Shown: one piece after another, positions 34,849 to 42,767 of the stretch
Layout: each line of letters starts with the position of its first letter
Numbering within the stretch: the stretch's first letter is position 1
Virus record (IMG/VR): IMGVR_UViG_3300005617_000012
Span: 1 to 52,589 of that record
DNA: 52,589 bases
Source of the DNA: a virus
Reading direction: 5' to 3' (one strand)
The notes under the pieces: model-generated
Databases searched by the model: none
What the model was told of the DNA's origin: nothing
Seen by the model: the letters and a program-made list of their open reading frames with translations, nothing else
Made by a program: the position numbers and the translations under genes

Positions 34849-35042
34849 TGCGCCATCATCCTCTCCTTATGCCTCGCCCTAGTCTCCTCATACTCGACCA
34901 AATAAGCCAAACACTCCTCTTTCTGGTAGATGGGATGAAACGGGTTGTTCTTAATTGGCCTCCCACAAAGATGATCTAACGCATCGTGATAAGCGAGCGT
35001 GCGGGCTGCTGATTGCAGGGCTTGGATGCGGAAGCGGTTCAT
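34845..35042 (-). CDS. 65-residue hypothetical protein
   Basis: The basic helical protein (AARTLAYHDALDHLCG; EYEETRARHKERMMAQ) overlaps the genes on both sides by 4 nt. No family is recognised. Confidence 0.6.
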   Translation of the reverse strand: MNRFRIQALQSAARTLAYHDALDHLCGRPIKNNPFHPIYQKEECLAYLVEYEETRARHKERMMAQ

Positions 35043-35185
35043 GGATTTAGTGTTTGAACGACTAAGGTTATTGATGCCCCGACATAAACTCCTAACAGAA
35101 AAGCTAAGAATAAACCGGTCAGCAATTCTTTCGTGGTTAGGTTGTAATGAACGGTCTCCTCCCTAATCGCCTCGTGGATTTTCAT
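35039..35185 (-). CDS. 48-residue membrane protein
   Basis: ATG 35185 and a TGA overlapping the next ATG define 48 residues: a charged, cytosolic-looking N-terminus (KIHEAIREETVHYNL) and one hydrophobic helix (LLTGLFLAFLLGVYVGASI). It is coupled to a second small membrane protein upstream. Function unknown. Confidence 0.65.
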   Translation of the reverse strand: MKIHEAIREETVHYNLTTKELLTGLFLAFLLGVYVGASITLVVQTLNP

Positions 35186-35322
35186 TTGTCGCTCCAATAA
35201 TTGTTCCAGTGGTTAAGCGCGTAGCAGAGCGGGGCGTTCGCAAATACTATCACCAAAATAAACGCCACTATGGCTAGCAGCAATAAAGCCGCGAGACCTA
35301 TCTCTTTAACTTGATTCTTCAT
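35182..35322 (-). CDS. 46-residue membrane protein
   Basis: The frame between two ATGA overlaps encodes 46 residues: a short basic start (MKNQVKEIG), one long hydrophobic helix (AALLLLAIVAFILVIVFA) and a polar, aromatic tail. It and the downstream 48-residue protein form a pair of tiny membrane proteins in an operon otherwise made of soluble proteins. Confidence 0.65.
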   Translation of the reverse strand: MKNQVKEIGLAALLLLAIVAFILVIVFANAPLCYALNHWNNYWSDK

Positions 35323-35612
35323 AAATCCTCGCAGGGCTTGGGTTGGTTAGTCGGTGGCAATTCGTCTAAGACTTCCTGCAATAAATCAGGCTCCTCGGAT
35401 AGTATTTCTGCCAGCTTCTCGCGTAACATTTGATGAAATTCAAGTGTCAGATAAGGATAATCGTGTTCACCCTCAAAGTGACATTTGACTCCGTTTTCAA
35501 ACTCAATTGATGACGGCTTGAAAGCGGGGCCATATTCCGTTCCGATATAGCCTTTCAGGGATACTATTTTAGAGCCCACAAGCTCCGTTAATTCGACATC
35601 GTAATTTTTCAT
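35319..35612 (-). CDS. Hypothetical acidic protein
   Basis: The 97-residue protein has a beta-rich first half (ELVGSKIVSLKGYIGTEYG) and an acidic helical second half (LREKLAEILSEEPDLLQEVL). It starts immediately after the methyltransferase stop. No family is recognised. Confidence 0.65.
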   Translation of the reverse strand: MKNYDVELTELVGSKIVSLKGYIGTEYGPAFKPSSIEFENGVKCHFEGEHDYPYLTLEFHQMLREKLAEILSEEPDLLQEVLDELPPTNQPKPCEDL

Positions 35613-36164
35613 CTACCTCTCCGTTTCTAGTGTTTGGTTGGTTGAATCATCGAAAAGCGTTGCTGGCCGAGTTTGTGCAACGCAAATGGTATCGTTGTGG
35701 GCACCTCTATGGGCTACCATGAGAATCTCTTCTGTATTCCAGAATCGCCCCATGCCGGTTGAGTTCCAGCCAAAGCACAGGGCCTTGGCATGGGGCTTAA
35801 GCACATCGAAAGCAGCTTTCCTCACTTCTCTATAGAGAACAGACGATTGCGTGTCTTTCATGCCAACGGTGATGCCAGCGTCGCTATAGCACTCCTGAAT
35901 CTGCCGGGGCGAGTAAGGAGGGTCAAAAATGAATGTGTCGGCTTGCACCCCTTGCAGCTTCATCAAAGCCAGAAAGGCCAAGGCATCCAGATGGTACAAA
36001 GCTGCGGTTTTTGGATTCAAATCGTTTGTGTGGGTCGCCAGACGCGAATTTCGGGCAAATGGATCAATGCTGATGCCTTTCAAGTGTCGCATGACAAAGG
36101 CCCTGATAGGCGCAACAGTGAAAGTATTGGCCGATGGCATGGCAAACTCTCTGGAAAATTTCAT
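35613..36164 (-). CDS. DNA methyltransferase-like protein
   Basis: The 183-residue protein shows two SAM-dependent methyltransferase motifs: SIDPFARNS (the DPF form of the SAM-binding motif) near residue 30 and FDPPYSPRQIQE (catalytic DPPY) near residue 80. This is the order of adenine-N6 or cytosine-N4 DNA methylases, but the protein is short and lacks an obvious target-recognition domain. It could protect phage DNA from restriction. The start MKFSREF at 36164 is preceded by GGGAGAGGGAG; the frame remains open 29 codons further, into the helicase gene. Confidence 0.75.
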   Translation of the reverse strand: MKFSREFAMPSANTFTVAPIRAFVMRHLKGISIDPFARNSRLATHTNDLNPKTAALYHLDALAFLALMKLQGVQADTFIFDPPYSPRQIQECYSDAGITVGMKDTQSSVLYREVRKAAFDVLKPHAKALCFGWNSTGMGRFWNTEEILMVAHRGAHNDTICVAQTRPATLFDDSTNQTLETER

Positions 36165-36216
36165 ACTCCCTCTCCCCCACCAAAGCGGGCTTGGTTTTCG
36201 TGGTGGTTGGTCATAA

Positions 36217-37536
36217 TTATCCCTCAATAAATCGTGCATGCGCTCCGTCAAGTAGCCAGTTCAATTGTTTTTCAGCCCCTCGGCGATTCGTGATATCGCA
36301 CACAAGTTGGCGCATGCCATTAACGCGACTCTCTGGTTTCGGTTCACTCAAAAGCATGATTACGTCCGCATCCTGGGCAATGGCTCCAGTGCCGCGCAAA
36401 TGGGCCAAGGAAGGGCGATTCCCTTCGCGTCCCTCTACCTGCTTGGTATTGATCTGGGAAAGAAGGATTACTACCATGCCTGTTTCCAGCGCAGTACATT
36501 TTACGGTTCGCATCATCTCCTCAAGATCGGCGGCGCGATTGTCCGAATAGCCTTGGCGATCGGTTTGCATGAGTTGAAAGTAATCGAGCACAATGAACTT
36601 GTGGCCTTTGCGAGATTGTTCTCTCGCCAGAGCCCGGAACTCGCGAGCTTTAAGCGATGGTCTTTCAAAGATCGCGTAAGGCCAATTCTGCGCCCGCGCC
36701 GTGGATTGGAAGAGGTTCGCCAATTCGGATTCTGAGAATCGCCTGTCCTCGAAGTGATCGCGGGGAATGCCTGTGGCATTGGACATGATGAGCACTTGCA
36801 AATCACTTAGTCCCATCTCCAAAGAGCAAGCCGTGCCCGGTATCTGTTGCTGCCACCATCGCGCCGTAATGTTAAAAGCCAGAGAAGATTTTCCGTGCTT
36901 TTGGACAGCCGCAATGACAATGACGTGCCCTCCCCGCATTTTGACCGCGGCATCCAAGTGCCCGTAACCGGTGGTCAGGATGTCTCCAGTAGCATCACTT
37001 TCAGGCTTGGCCATGGAAGCGTAAAAGTCCTCCCAGGGCTTAGGCCCAGAGAACACCTCGACTTTTGAACCGATGGCAATCTCATCTAGTCGCTTGATTA
37101 ATGCTGAGGCTTGCCTGTCCTTCTCGTCACCATCGTCATGGGATTGCGCCAATAGAGCCAAGCGAAATCCGATGGATTGATACTCCCGCGCCTTGGCCTT
37201 TTCTTTCACAATTTGGATGTAGCCGGAAAGCGAGGAAGGAAGCATGAAAGCCCCCATGGTATCCGCAAGCTCCCACATTGTTTGCAACTCATCGCCTAAT
37301 TGCCCATCCTTGGCCTCTGCTTTGACCGTCAGGAGGTCAATGGGCTTGTTTTGACTCCACATAGCGGAAAGCAAAATAAAGAGGCTCCTAGACGATTTTA
37401 CGAAGAAATCGGACTCCTGAAGCGAATCTACCACAATCTGGCAACATTCAACCGGAGCGATGAGCATGGCAGAGACGATGGCCTTCTCGGCGTCCAAGTC
37501 GTAAATTGGTAGCTCGATTAAGGCTTCGTCGGGCAT
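36217..37536 (-). CDS. Replicative DNA helicase, DnaB family
   Basis: The 439-residue protein has both DnaB parts. The N-terminal helical domain starts with LPIYDLDAEKAIVSAML. The RecA-like ATPase has a P-loop HVIVIAAVQKHGKSSLAF (Lys216), Walker B FIVLDYFQLMQ (Asp318), VVILLSQINTK, and LRGTGAIAQDADVIMLL for the arginine/sensor part. It unwinds DNA at the phage fork. The P-loop has KHGKSS rather than the usual PSMGKT. It overlaps the replication-loader-like gene by 19 nt. Confidence 0.92.
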   Translation of the reverse strand: MPDEALIELPIYDLDAEKAIVSAMLIAPVECCQIVVDSLQESDFFVKSSRSLFILLSAMWSQNKPIDLLTVKAEAKDGQLGDELQTMWELADTMGAFMLPSSLSGYIQIVKEKAKAREYQSIGFRLALLAQSHDDGDEKDRQASALIKRLDEIAIGSKVEVFSGPKPWEDFYASMAKPESDATGDILTTGYGHLDAAVKMRGGHVIVIAAVQKHGKSSLAFNITARWWQQQIPGTACSLEMGLSDLQVLIMSNATGIPRDHFEDRRFSESELANLFQSTARAQNWPYAIFERPSLKAREFRALAREQSRKGHKFIVLDYFQLMQTDRQGYSDNRAADLEEMMRTVKCTALETGMVVILLSQINTKQVEGREGNRPSLAHLRGTGAIAQDADVIMLLSEPKPESRVNGMRQLVCDITNRRGAEKQLNWLLDGAHARFIEG

Positions 37537-38291
37537 GGGAAAATCTCGTGTAGAGGGGCTACAGCTACGGGTTTTGGAGCGTCGGGGATTTTGGGCGTTG
37601 AGGGCTTGGGGGAGAGCCAGCTTCTAGCTCTGTCGAGGTCGGTAGTCCAATTGTTGAGCAGGGTAACAAGAGCAGTTCTGCGCCATGAAAGCTGCCCCTC
37701 AGTTGCGGTAGGGAGTCGATAGTAGGTTTCAATCAAGTCCAGTTCCTCAGCTAAGTCTGGACGCTTGAGGGATTTTAGGGCCTTTAGCTCTTTGTCGTTC
37801 CATGGCGTCGATTCCCGCCGATTGAACAACTTTTCGAGGCGCAATTGAAAATCAGTTTTCGTTTCAGAGACTTTAGCTTTACCCGTATCTGTTTCCTTAT
37901 CCTTATCCTTATCCTGTGGGCCATTACATGCCCCTTCTACAAGGGGCTTTGAAGGAGCTTTAAAGGGGCTTATGCCATTAGCTTCTAGAGATTTCATAAC
38001 TCCCTTATGGCAGGGATTTTGTGGATTTAATTCTCCGTATTGGTACGGAATAAATTTTGTAATGTGCCACCGCCCGTTTTCCAGTACAATTATCCGGCCT
38101 TTGAAGATTTCTTCGATTTCTTCCCATAAAATGGGCTCTCCTATCTGAAAACTGGCAAGTTCTAGATCGGCGTTCCATACCCCCGCGAGATCACAATTAT
38201 CCAAAAGATAAACCCAAAAAGCCTTGAATTTACATGGCAGCTTTCGGAACCATGAATCGCCCCATTTCGTTGTCTCGGTGAAGCGTTTCAT
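37518..38291 (-). CDS. Replication initiation / helicase-loader-like protein
   Basis: The 257-residue protein has an N-terminal region typical of phage replication organisers: WGDSWFRKLPCKFKAFWVYL then a winged-helix-like stretch with ENGRWHITKFIPYQYGEL. A charged linker (DKDKDKETDTGKAK) joins a helical C-terminal domain with SLKRPDLAEELDLIETYYRL. Its position just upstream of DnaB supports helicase loading, but no ATPase motif is present, so an origin-binding or primosomal role is more likely than a DnaC-type loader. Confidence 0.65.
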   Translation of the reverse strand: MKRFTETTKWGDSWFRKLPCKFKAFWVYLLDNCDLAGVWNADLELASFQIGEPILWEEIEEIFKGRIIVLENGRWHITKFIPYQYGELNPQNPCHKGVMKSLEANGISPFKAPSKPLVEGACNGPQDKDKDKETDTGKAKVSETKTDFQLRLEKLFNRRESTPWNDKELKALKSLKRPDLAEELDLIETYYRLPTATEGQLSWRRTALVTLLNNWTTDLDRARSWLSPKPSTPKIPDAPKPVAVAPLHEIFPCPTKP

Positions 38292-38902
38292 TGTTGATTC
38301 TGTGCCTTTACATTTCGTCGAATACCGTAAATGTATTTTATTATTTTAGTGTCTGAACCGGAATAGGTTCGAGTAGTGGCAATTTCTATCCATTCAAGTA
38401 TTGTGTCCAAGCCGTGTTCGTCGGCTAAGTTAACCAAGGTCGATAGAATCACCTTATTCATGGAATCGCGATTAACGCATTCGCAAAAATAGTTGCAGAC
38501 CATTTGTCTACGCTCTTTTCTGATATTCGCCAATTCAATGGCGTTTTCTGCGGCAATTTGTTGCTCTCTAAGTTCTTGCGCGATTCTAAGTCTATCTGAA
38601 TCGCTTGGAGCAAAACTGCTAATAATCTTGTCGCTTTTACCTTGGTTGCATTCCTCGCATGAACAACCCAAGTTAGCATCATCATTCGTGCCCCCGGCGG
38701 CAACAGGAATAATATGGTCTACCACGAGCTTTACTTGATCGCTTTGTCTTCCGCAATACCTGCAAGTAAAAGCATCTCTGGCAAATATACGAAATCGTGT
38801 TCCTTTGCTTATGCCTTCACGACGAGGTTTCGATTCGTTTAAAATCGGATTTTGTTGAGCAAATTGACTAATGGAGCCCAAGGATTTTTTCTTTCTACTC
38901 AT
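38288..38902 (-). CDS. HNH endonuclease
   Basis: The 204-residue protein has a canonical HNH core: CRYCGRQ, VVDHIIPVAAGGTND, then CSCEECNQGKSD (residues about 45-90), with the metal-binding His and the Asn/His pair in place. The C-terminal 90 residues are helical and end with IKYIYGIRRNVKAQ. It is tightly coupled to the replication gene after it and the 39-residue peptide before it, so it looks like a resident operon member rather than a recent insertion. Confidence 0.88.
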   Translation of the reverse strand: MSRKKKSLGSISQFAQQNPILNESKPRREGISKGTRFRIFARDAFTCRYCGRQSDQVKLVVDHIIPVAAGGTNDDANLGCSCEECNQGKSDKIISSFAPSDSDRLRIAQELREQQIAAENAIELANIRKERRQMVCNYFCECVNRDSMNKVILSTLVNLADEHGLDTILEWIEIATTRTYSGSDTKIIKYIYGIRRNVKAQNQQ

Positions 38903-39018
38903 TTTGCTATCTCCATTCTAGCCTGCCTACCCGCGTGTAGTGGGCCGGACAGAGCCGAACCCGAAAGGGCCAGGATGTCATAGCGACGCGAATAGACAGG
39001 ATGGAATTGAGTTTTCAT
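38899..39018 (-). CDS. 39-residue hypothetical peptide
   Basis: The frame from ATG 39018 ends in an ATGA overlap with the HNH start and encodes a basic peptide (SRRYDILALSGSALSG then GRQARMEIAK). Composition is coding-like. A 10-bp inverted repeat, gtagtgggcc (38937-38946) and ggcccactac (39022-39031), spans most of it. Confidence 0.5.
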   Translation of the reverse strand: MKTQFHPVYSRRYDILALSGSALSGPLHAGRQARMEIAK

Positions 39019-39074
39019 TGTGGCCCACTACGGCTTGTTTACTTTTCTTTTTCTACCCAAAACCCCCTCGCGGA

Positions 39075-39434
39075 TCAAGTTAAATTGGTCTCTTCCTTCG
39101 GCGCGTGGTTCAAGTACATCCAATGCGTGAAAGCTTCGACGCTTTGCGCTCTTTCGCCGCGACAGCTCCAGAATGGAAACGCCCCATGTTGGTTGAGATA
39201 TCCAGTAGCCGTGATATTGATGCCCATCTCGTAATCTTCCCATTTGTCCATGTTGATCAAGACGCACGGTCTTAGTTTTTCTGGAAGCTCGCTGACCCTA
39301 ATCCACCTCGGCATGACAGCATCAGCGACGGCTTGAATTCGAGCCACGCAGGCAGCATCATAATCGCGCGCTTTTGAGAACTCAGCGAAATATGCTTGCT
39401 GAGATAATTCAACCAATTTCTCAATTATCTTCAT
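39075..39434 (-). CDS. DUF551-like protein
   Basis: The 119-residue protein has a helical N-terminal half and then WIRVSELPEKLRPCVLI and AFTHWMYLNHAPK, the opening and closing motifs of the DUF551 family found in many phages. Function is unknown in that family. It overlaps the gene upstream by 4 nt. Confidence 0.75.
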   Translation of the reverse strand: MKIIEKLVELSQQAYFAEFSKARDYDAACVARIQAVADAVMPRWIRVSELPEKLRPCVLINMDKWEDYEMGINITATGYLNQHGAFPFWSCRGERAQSVEAFTHWMYLNHAPKEETNLT

Positions 39435-39847
39435 ACCCCGTCCTCCGGCTTGAAGAAGGAGTTGATTTGCTTGCGATCAGGCGACCATTCGCAACGCGCG
39501 GCCCAAGTTGAGGAGGGTTCTAGCGTAAATGATCCCCCGTTGCCAAAGATAATACCATTGCCTCGAATTTCAGATACCAAGTGCCATGCCTGAAATCCAA
39601 TCTCTCTTACCCAAAACACCGGCGGCAGATCATCAACGCGCATCAGCCGAAGCTTGGGTTGGGGCTTTATGCGGTAATTGAAGAACTCGAAATTAGGATG
39701 TTCGCAAGACAGAAGGTCTTTTAAATCAGCCCACCCCGCCTCCTTGTCTGGATTATTAGCTCTACTATTGGCCTGAATAATTCCGCGAGCATCAATCATT
39801 GCGCTTACTGCTTCCAGCGTTTGCTTTTTAATTTCTTCATTTGTCAT
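39431..39847 (-). CDS. Hypothetical protein
   Basis: The 138-residue protein has a helical N-terminus (EEIKKQTLEAVSAMI) and a beta-rich aromatic remainder (FFNYRIKPQPKLRLM). Its second half (WVREIGFQAWHLVSEIRGNG) recalls small phage proteins that display a value-fitting fold, but no family is recognised. Confidence 0.6.
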   Translation of the reverse strand: MTNEEIKKQTLEAVSAMIDARGIIQANSRANNPDKEAGWADLKDLLSCEHPNFEFFNYRIKPQPKLRLMRVDDLPPVFWVREIGFQAWHLVSEIRGNGIIFGNGGSFTLEPSSTWAARCEWSPDRKQINSFFKPEDGV

Positions 39848-39864
39848 AAATATCCTCTATTTGG

Positions 39865-40131
39865 TTAGTTTCTCTCTACTTTGTCGGCAATGAGATTGAG
39901 CATTTCGGAAGTCGGCAAAACCCCATTCCATTCGTCGTTTGTATTGATGCCCAAAATCTCTTCGCCATTGACTGCCGCATATTTTGAATGATCGTCTTCA
40001 GCGGCCACACGAAAACTTAGATAGCCCCATCGAAATCTAATGTAGAAGTCTCTCCCATCCTCTAATACTCCTTCCCATTGTGAAGGGCATGCTTGGCAAG
40101 TTTGGATAAGCGTTTTGATCTTTGGTTTCAT
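39865..40131 (-). CDS. Hypothetical protein
   Basis: The 88-residue protein has an early CQACPSQWEG pair of cysteines and a beta-rich middle with YIRFRWGYLSFRVA. The role is unknown. Confidence 0.6.
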   Translation of the reverse strand: MKPKIKTLIQTCQACPSQWEGVLEDGRDFYIRFRWGYLSFRVAAEDDHSKYAAVNGEEILGINTNDEWNGVLPTSEMLNLIADKVERN

Positions 40132-40175
40132 AGTTTCTCTATTATGATTTGGTTAAGTAAAGTTATGAAAGAAAT

Positions 40176-40574
40176 TCATGCTATTTTTTCTTTAGTTATG
40201 AGCTTCGTTATTTCGATTTCTGTTTTGACTTCCTTGCGGGTTTTGACTCTGACGCTTTCGCATTCAAAGATCGCATCTCTTTTCGAGTCCCCGCGTATGA
40301 GACCAGCCGCACTAAGCCCGTCTCTAAGAGCTTTCGGCGCGGATCGTTCATTATCGTCGTCGAGTTCTGTTCCGCATCGGTACATAATAAAGCGGACTCG
40401 ATGCTGCGGGCCAAATGCGCCCATGCCTGATGTTTCCGCTTCATGTTGACATACCACGGGCGATTGCCGTTTGGACTCGGCGGAACCCACCCCGGAATTG
40501 TTAGAGTTATTTTTTCCATAAAGCTGTTGGGTGACCTGCTTTCGATACTTCTCGGGTAAGTCTTGGATATTCAT
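40176..40574 (-). CDS. RusA-like resolvase, C-terminal frame
   Basis: This 132-residue frame starts MNIQDLPEKY at 40574, five bases from the upstream stop. Its second half carries a RusA-type core: RVRFIMYRCG, ELDDDNERSAPKALRDGL and SAAGLIRGDSK, in which the Asp cluster would bind metal and the DG(L) helix follows. RusA enzymes resolve Holliday junctions. The usual RusA N-terminal strand (ITLTIPGW...PSPN) is missing here but is encoded on the same DNA in the frame at 40208-40519, one base apart. The gene is therefore probably frameshifted, by a real mutation, a sequencing indel or recoding. Confidence 0.6.
   Translation of the reverse strand: MNIQDLPEKYRKQVTQQLYGKNNSNNSGVGSAESKRQSPVVCQHEAETSGMGAFGPQHRVRFIMYRCGTELDDDNERSAPKALRDGLSAAGLIRGDSKRDAIFECESVRVKTRKEVKTEIEITKLITKEKIA
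40208..40519 (-). pseudogene. RusA-like N-terminal segment in shifted frame
   Basis: The frame from ATG 40519 encodes ITLTIPGWVPPSPNGN and NMKRKHQAWAHLARSI, the typical first strand and helix of RusA-like proteins, then loses similarity around position 40400. A -1 shift between about 40415 and 40380 would join it to RVRFIMYRC in the other frame and restore a complete RusA-like protein of about 115 residues. No canonical slippery heptamer is visible there. Confidence 0.5.
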
Positions 40575-40578
40575 GGGA

Positions 40579-40800
40579 TTACCAGCCATCCACGAGTGAA
40601 TAGAGGTAGTATCCCACAAAACCATTAGGGCCTTTCATTGGCTTTCTATTCACTAACCCATGTCTCCATAGTTTCGCTAAACGCCGACGCATTTTTAGGC
40701 TGAAGCAAGAGGACGGGAGCCTGTCGCGCTTCTTGAGTGCATCAAAAATCCTCTGCGTGAGCTTCTCTTTTTCTGTGGCTAGATCGTTGTTCATATTCAT
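40579..40800 (-). CDS. Small winged-helix-like protein
   Basis: The 73-residue basic protein (TQRIFDALKKRDRLPSSC then MRRRLAKLWRHGLVNRKPM) looks like a winged helix-turn-helix in which the recognition helix precedes a GFVGYYLYSL wing. It may bind DNA. It overlaps the upstream gene by 4 nt. Confidence 0.55.
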   Translation of the reverse strand: MNMNNDLATEKEKLTQRIFDALKKRDRLPSSCFSLKMRRRLAKLWRHGLVNRKPMKGPNGFVGYYLYSLVDGW

Positions 40801-41126
40801 TTCCCCTCCTCCGTGGCCTTGGCTATGGCTATATCAATCAGGGCAAGATCGGTTTCCGCTGCGCTTCCCTTGGGCAATTGATCGACCCTTGCTTCTACAT
40901 AGCCTCTGGAAAGCCTCAACGCCGCGAGCAAGTCGGCATCAACGTCAGAAGGCTGTGGATCGGGGAAGGAGTCGGCCAGGAGTTGAGCGATTCTTTTAGA
41001 AACTGCGCCTTCTAAATAACCGTGAACTCGCCCTTCTGGCGTGTCGTGCCAACGGGCTTCGTAAACAACAACGTCTGCGGCAATCTTCTCCGCAACGTCC
41101 AAGTGTAGTTTTGAGGGGATGGGCAT
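40797..41126 (-). CDS. Hypothetical protein
   Basis: The 109-residue protein is acidic and helical (VAEKIAADVVVYEARW; LLAALRLSRGYVEARVDQL). No motif is recognised. It follows the membrane peptide after two bases. Confidence 0.6.
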   Translation of the reverse strand: MPIPSKLHLDVAEKIAADVVVYEARWHDTPEGRVHGYLEGAVSKRIAQLLADSFPDPQPSDVDADLLAALRLSRGYVEARVDQLPKGSAAETDLALIDIAIAKATEEGK

Positions 41127-41128
41127 GG

Positions 41129-41212
41129 TTATTTAAGTAAATAGGTTAGGCAAAGAATCCCTGCGATAATAAGCAATGTGACGCAAAGAGTTTCGAATTG
41201 TTCGTCGCTCAT
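41129..41212 (-). CDS. 27-residue membrane peptide
   Basis: The frame begins with an ATGA overlap and encodes a short acidic start (MSDEQFETL) and one hydrophobic helix (CVTLLIIAGILCLTYLL). It ends two bases before the next gene. It is one of several tiny membrane peptides in this operon. Confidence 0.55.
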   Translation of the reverse strand: MSDEQFETLCVTLLIIAGILCLTYLLK

Positions 41213-41877
41213 CCCTTCTCTCCCGTAGAATCGTTGTGGGAGGCGAGGGCTTCTTCTGCGGCTTTCCTGCCTTCATAGCCTTCTAAATCGTCTGATTTAT
41301 GAGAAGGAATACCAATTTCGTTTAGCGTCCATTCGAGGGCTTTAGCCAACCTCTTCGCATCCTTCTCCGCTTTTATGGCGCGTTTTTCAGCAAGTCCAGA
41401 TTCTCCCTGCAACTTGGCGATCTCGTCTTCGCGATCCTGAATAACAACGCGATTGGCAACAATGATCGCCTCGGCCTTCTCCGCCCGCTCGTTTGCTTGG
41501 GCGAGTTGCTTGCGAAGGTCAAGTATTTGGCGAGCTTGTTTTAAGACAATCATCTCGTTTAACTCAGCCAATTTTTTCTCCCTCTCCACGGCGGCTGAGA
41601 TTACGGCTTGGGAGGCGTGCTCTGCGATATCTTTCTCGTAAGGACTTAATTTCTCCCAAGAATTGTAAGGCACATGGGGAAGCAACTCCTTAGCCTTCTC
41701 AAAAGCGGAATCACACCAAAGTTGCCCCAAACTCTTCTCCCCTTCTGATGGTGGGGGAGTCTTGATGCCAAATGAACTCCCGACACCGAAGATGTCCGCA
41801 TGGCAATTCGGACATTGAATCTTGACGCTAGGCGCGGGGGTGGCGTTATTTTCTTCTGGAATTTGATCACTGTTCAT
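41209..41877 (-). CDS. Coiled-coil protein with zinc-motif start
   Basis: The 222-residue protein has an early CPNCHADIFG that could pair two cysteines, then a helical domain and a long coiled coil (residues about 95-180, KKLAELNEMIVLKQARQ and later AEKRAIKAEKDAKRL). It ends with a helical acidic tail. Such Ea8.5/EaA-like accessory proteins occur in phage early regions, but no family is certain. Start MNSDQ at 41877 overlaps the HNH stop (ATGA). Confidence 0.6.
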   Translation of the reverse strand: MNSDQIPEENNATPAPSVKIQCPNCHADIFGVGSSFGIKTPPPSEGEKSLGQLWCDSAFEKAKELLPHVPYNSWEKLSPYEKDIAEHASQAVISAAVEREKKLAELNEMIVLKQARQILDLRKQLAQANERAEKAEAIIVANRVVIQDREDEIAKLQGESGLAEKRAIKAEKDAKRLAKALEWTLNEIGIPSHKSDDLEGYEGRKAAEEALASHNDSTGEKG

Positions 41878-42365
41878 ATGTGAGTCCATGTTTCTTCGCG
41901 TATAATCTGACTGATATTAGACCGACAAGATTTGTAAATTTTGCTAATCTTAGTGTGCGTAAACCCGGTCTTTGCAAGATTTCTGATTTCGATTACTGAC
42001 TGCTTTGTAAGTTTAGTGGGAAATCTCCCCTTTTTGGCGCAGTCCATGCGATTATCCAAATCTGTACCCAAAGACAAATGAGCGGGGTTACAGCAAGGAG
42101 GATTATCGCACGAATGCATGACCTTTTTGTCTCCGGGATCAGCATCTCCATTCGCGAATTGCCATGCCAATCGAGAGCAAATAAGTCCCTTACCCTTATA
42201 TTTAATCTGGCCGTATCCACCATCTTGACAATAATCCAGCCAAGGCCAGCACTCGTTGGCGTCTCCCTTCTGAACGCGAGAATGAAACGCAATTTTGAAT
42301 TGCTCCCAAGTTTCACGCTTGGTTCCTCCGCGAGAGCGAACTACGAAATTCGTACACTTACTCAT
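41874..42365 (-). CDS. HNH homing-type endonuclease
   Basis: The 163-residue protein has CWPWLDYC, then GQIKYKGKG and the core MHSCDNPPCCNPAHLSLGT (residues about 83-101), the HNH_3 pattern. The C-terminal part has a helix-turn-helix-like FTHTKISKIYKSCRSNISQI. It resembles the enzyme at 1293 in layout but not closely in sequence, so the two were probably acquired separately. Confidence 0.88.
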   Translation of the reverse strand: MSKCTNFVVRSRGGTKRETWEQFKIAFHSRVQKGDANECWPWLDYCQDGGYGQIKYKGKGLICSRLAWQFANGDADPGDKKVMHSCDNPPCCNPAHLSLGTDLDNRMDCAKKGRFPTKLTKQSVIEIRNLAKTGFTHTKISKIYKSCRSNISQIIREETWTHI

Positions 42366-42386
42366 GGTGGTTTTGTTTTTGAATTA

Positions 42387-42728
42387 CTATTGCGGTGGTA
42401 TTTCCAGATGAGGCCAATCCTCTGGGCGTGGATTTAAAACAGGGCATTCTTGAACCGGAATCCAAGGCCCAAATTGGTGCTCGTTTGGTAGATATTTCCA
42501 CCCAACAAGCGTTTCCCAAATAGCGGGTCTATCTCCTTCAAGCCATGTTCCATCGCGAAAAGTAATGATGTGGTAATTATCCCATCCAAAGCCATCTGAG
42601 CAGTTGCATCGTGTTTTTATGAATAGTTGAGTGCCCGTTGTTGGCATTGATTTTGGATTTCTCCAAAAAGGAATGGAAAAAATAAAAGTTGCCCAACAAT
42701 CTTGAAAATATCGTTTAAGTTTACTCAT
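42387..42728 (-). CDS. Hypothetical protein
   Basis: The 113-residue protein is rich in Trp and Pro (WLEGDRPAIWETLVGWKYLP; NPRPEDWPHLEIPPQ) with a CNCSDG pair of cysteines. No family is recognised. Confidence 0.6.
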   Translation of the reverse strand: MSKLKRYFQDCWATFIFSIPFWRNPKSMPTTGTQLFIKTRCNCSDGFGWDNYHIITFRDGTWLEGDRPAIWETLVGWKYLPNEHQFGPWIPVQECPVLNPRPEDWPHLEIPPQ

Positions 42729-42767
42729 GGTGGTTGTTATTGGGTTGATCCAGATTCGATTGCGGGG

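Noticed and set aside
34711-34905. Rightward 64-codon frame
   Set aside because: It overlies two leftward coupled genes (34696-34848 and 34845-35042) with better coding signals.
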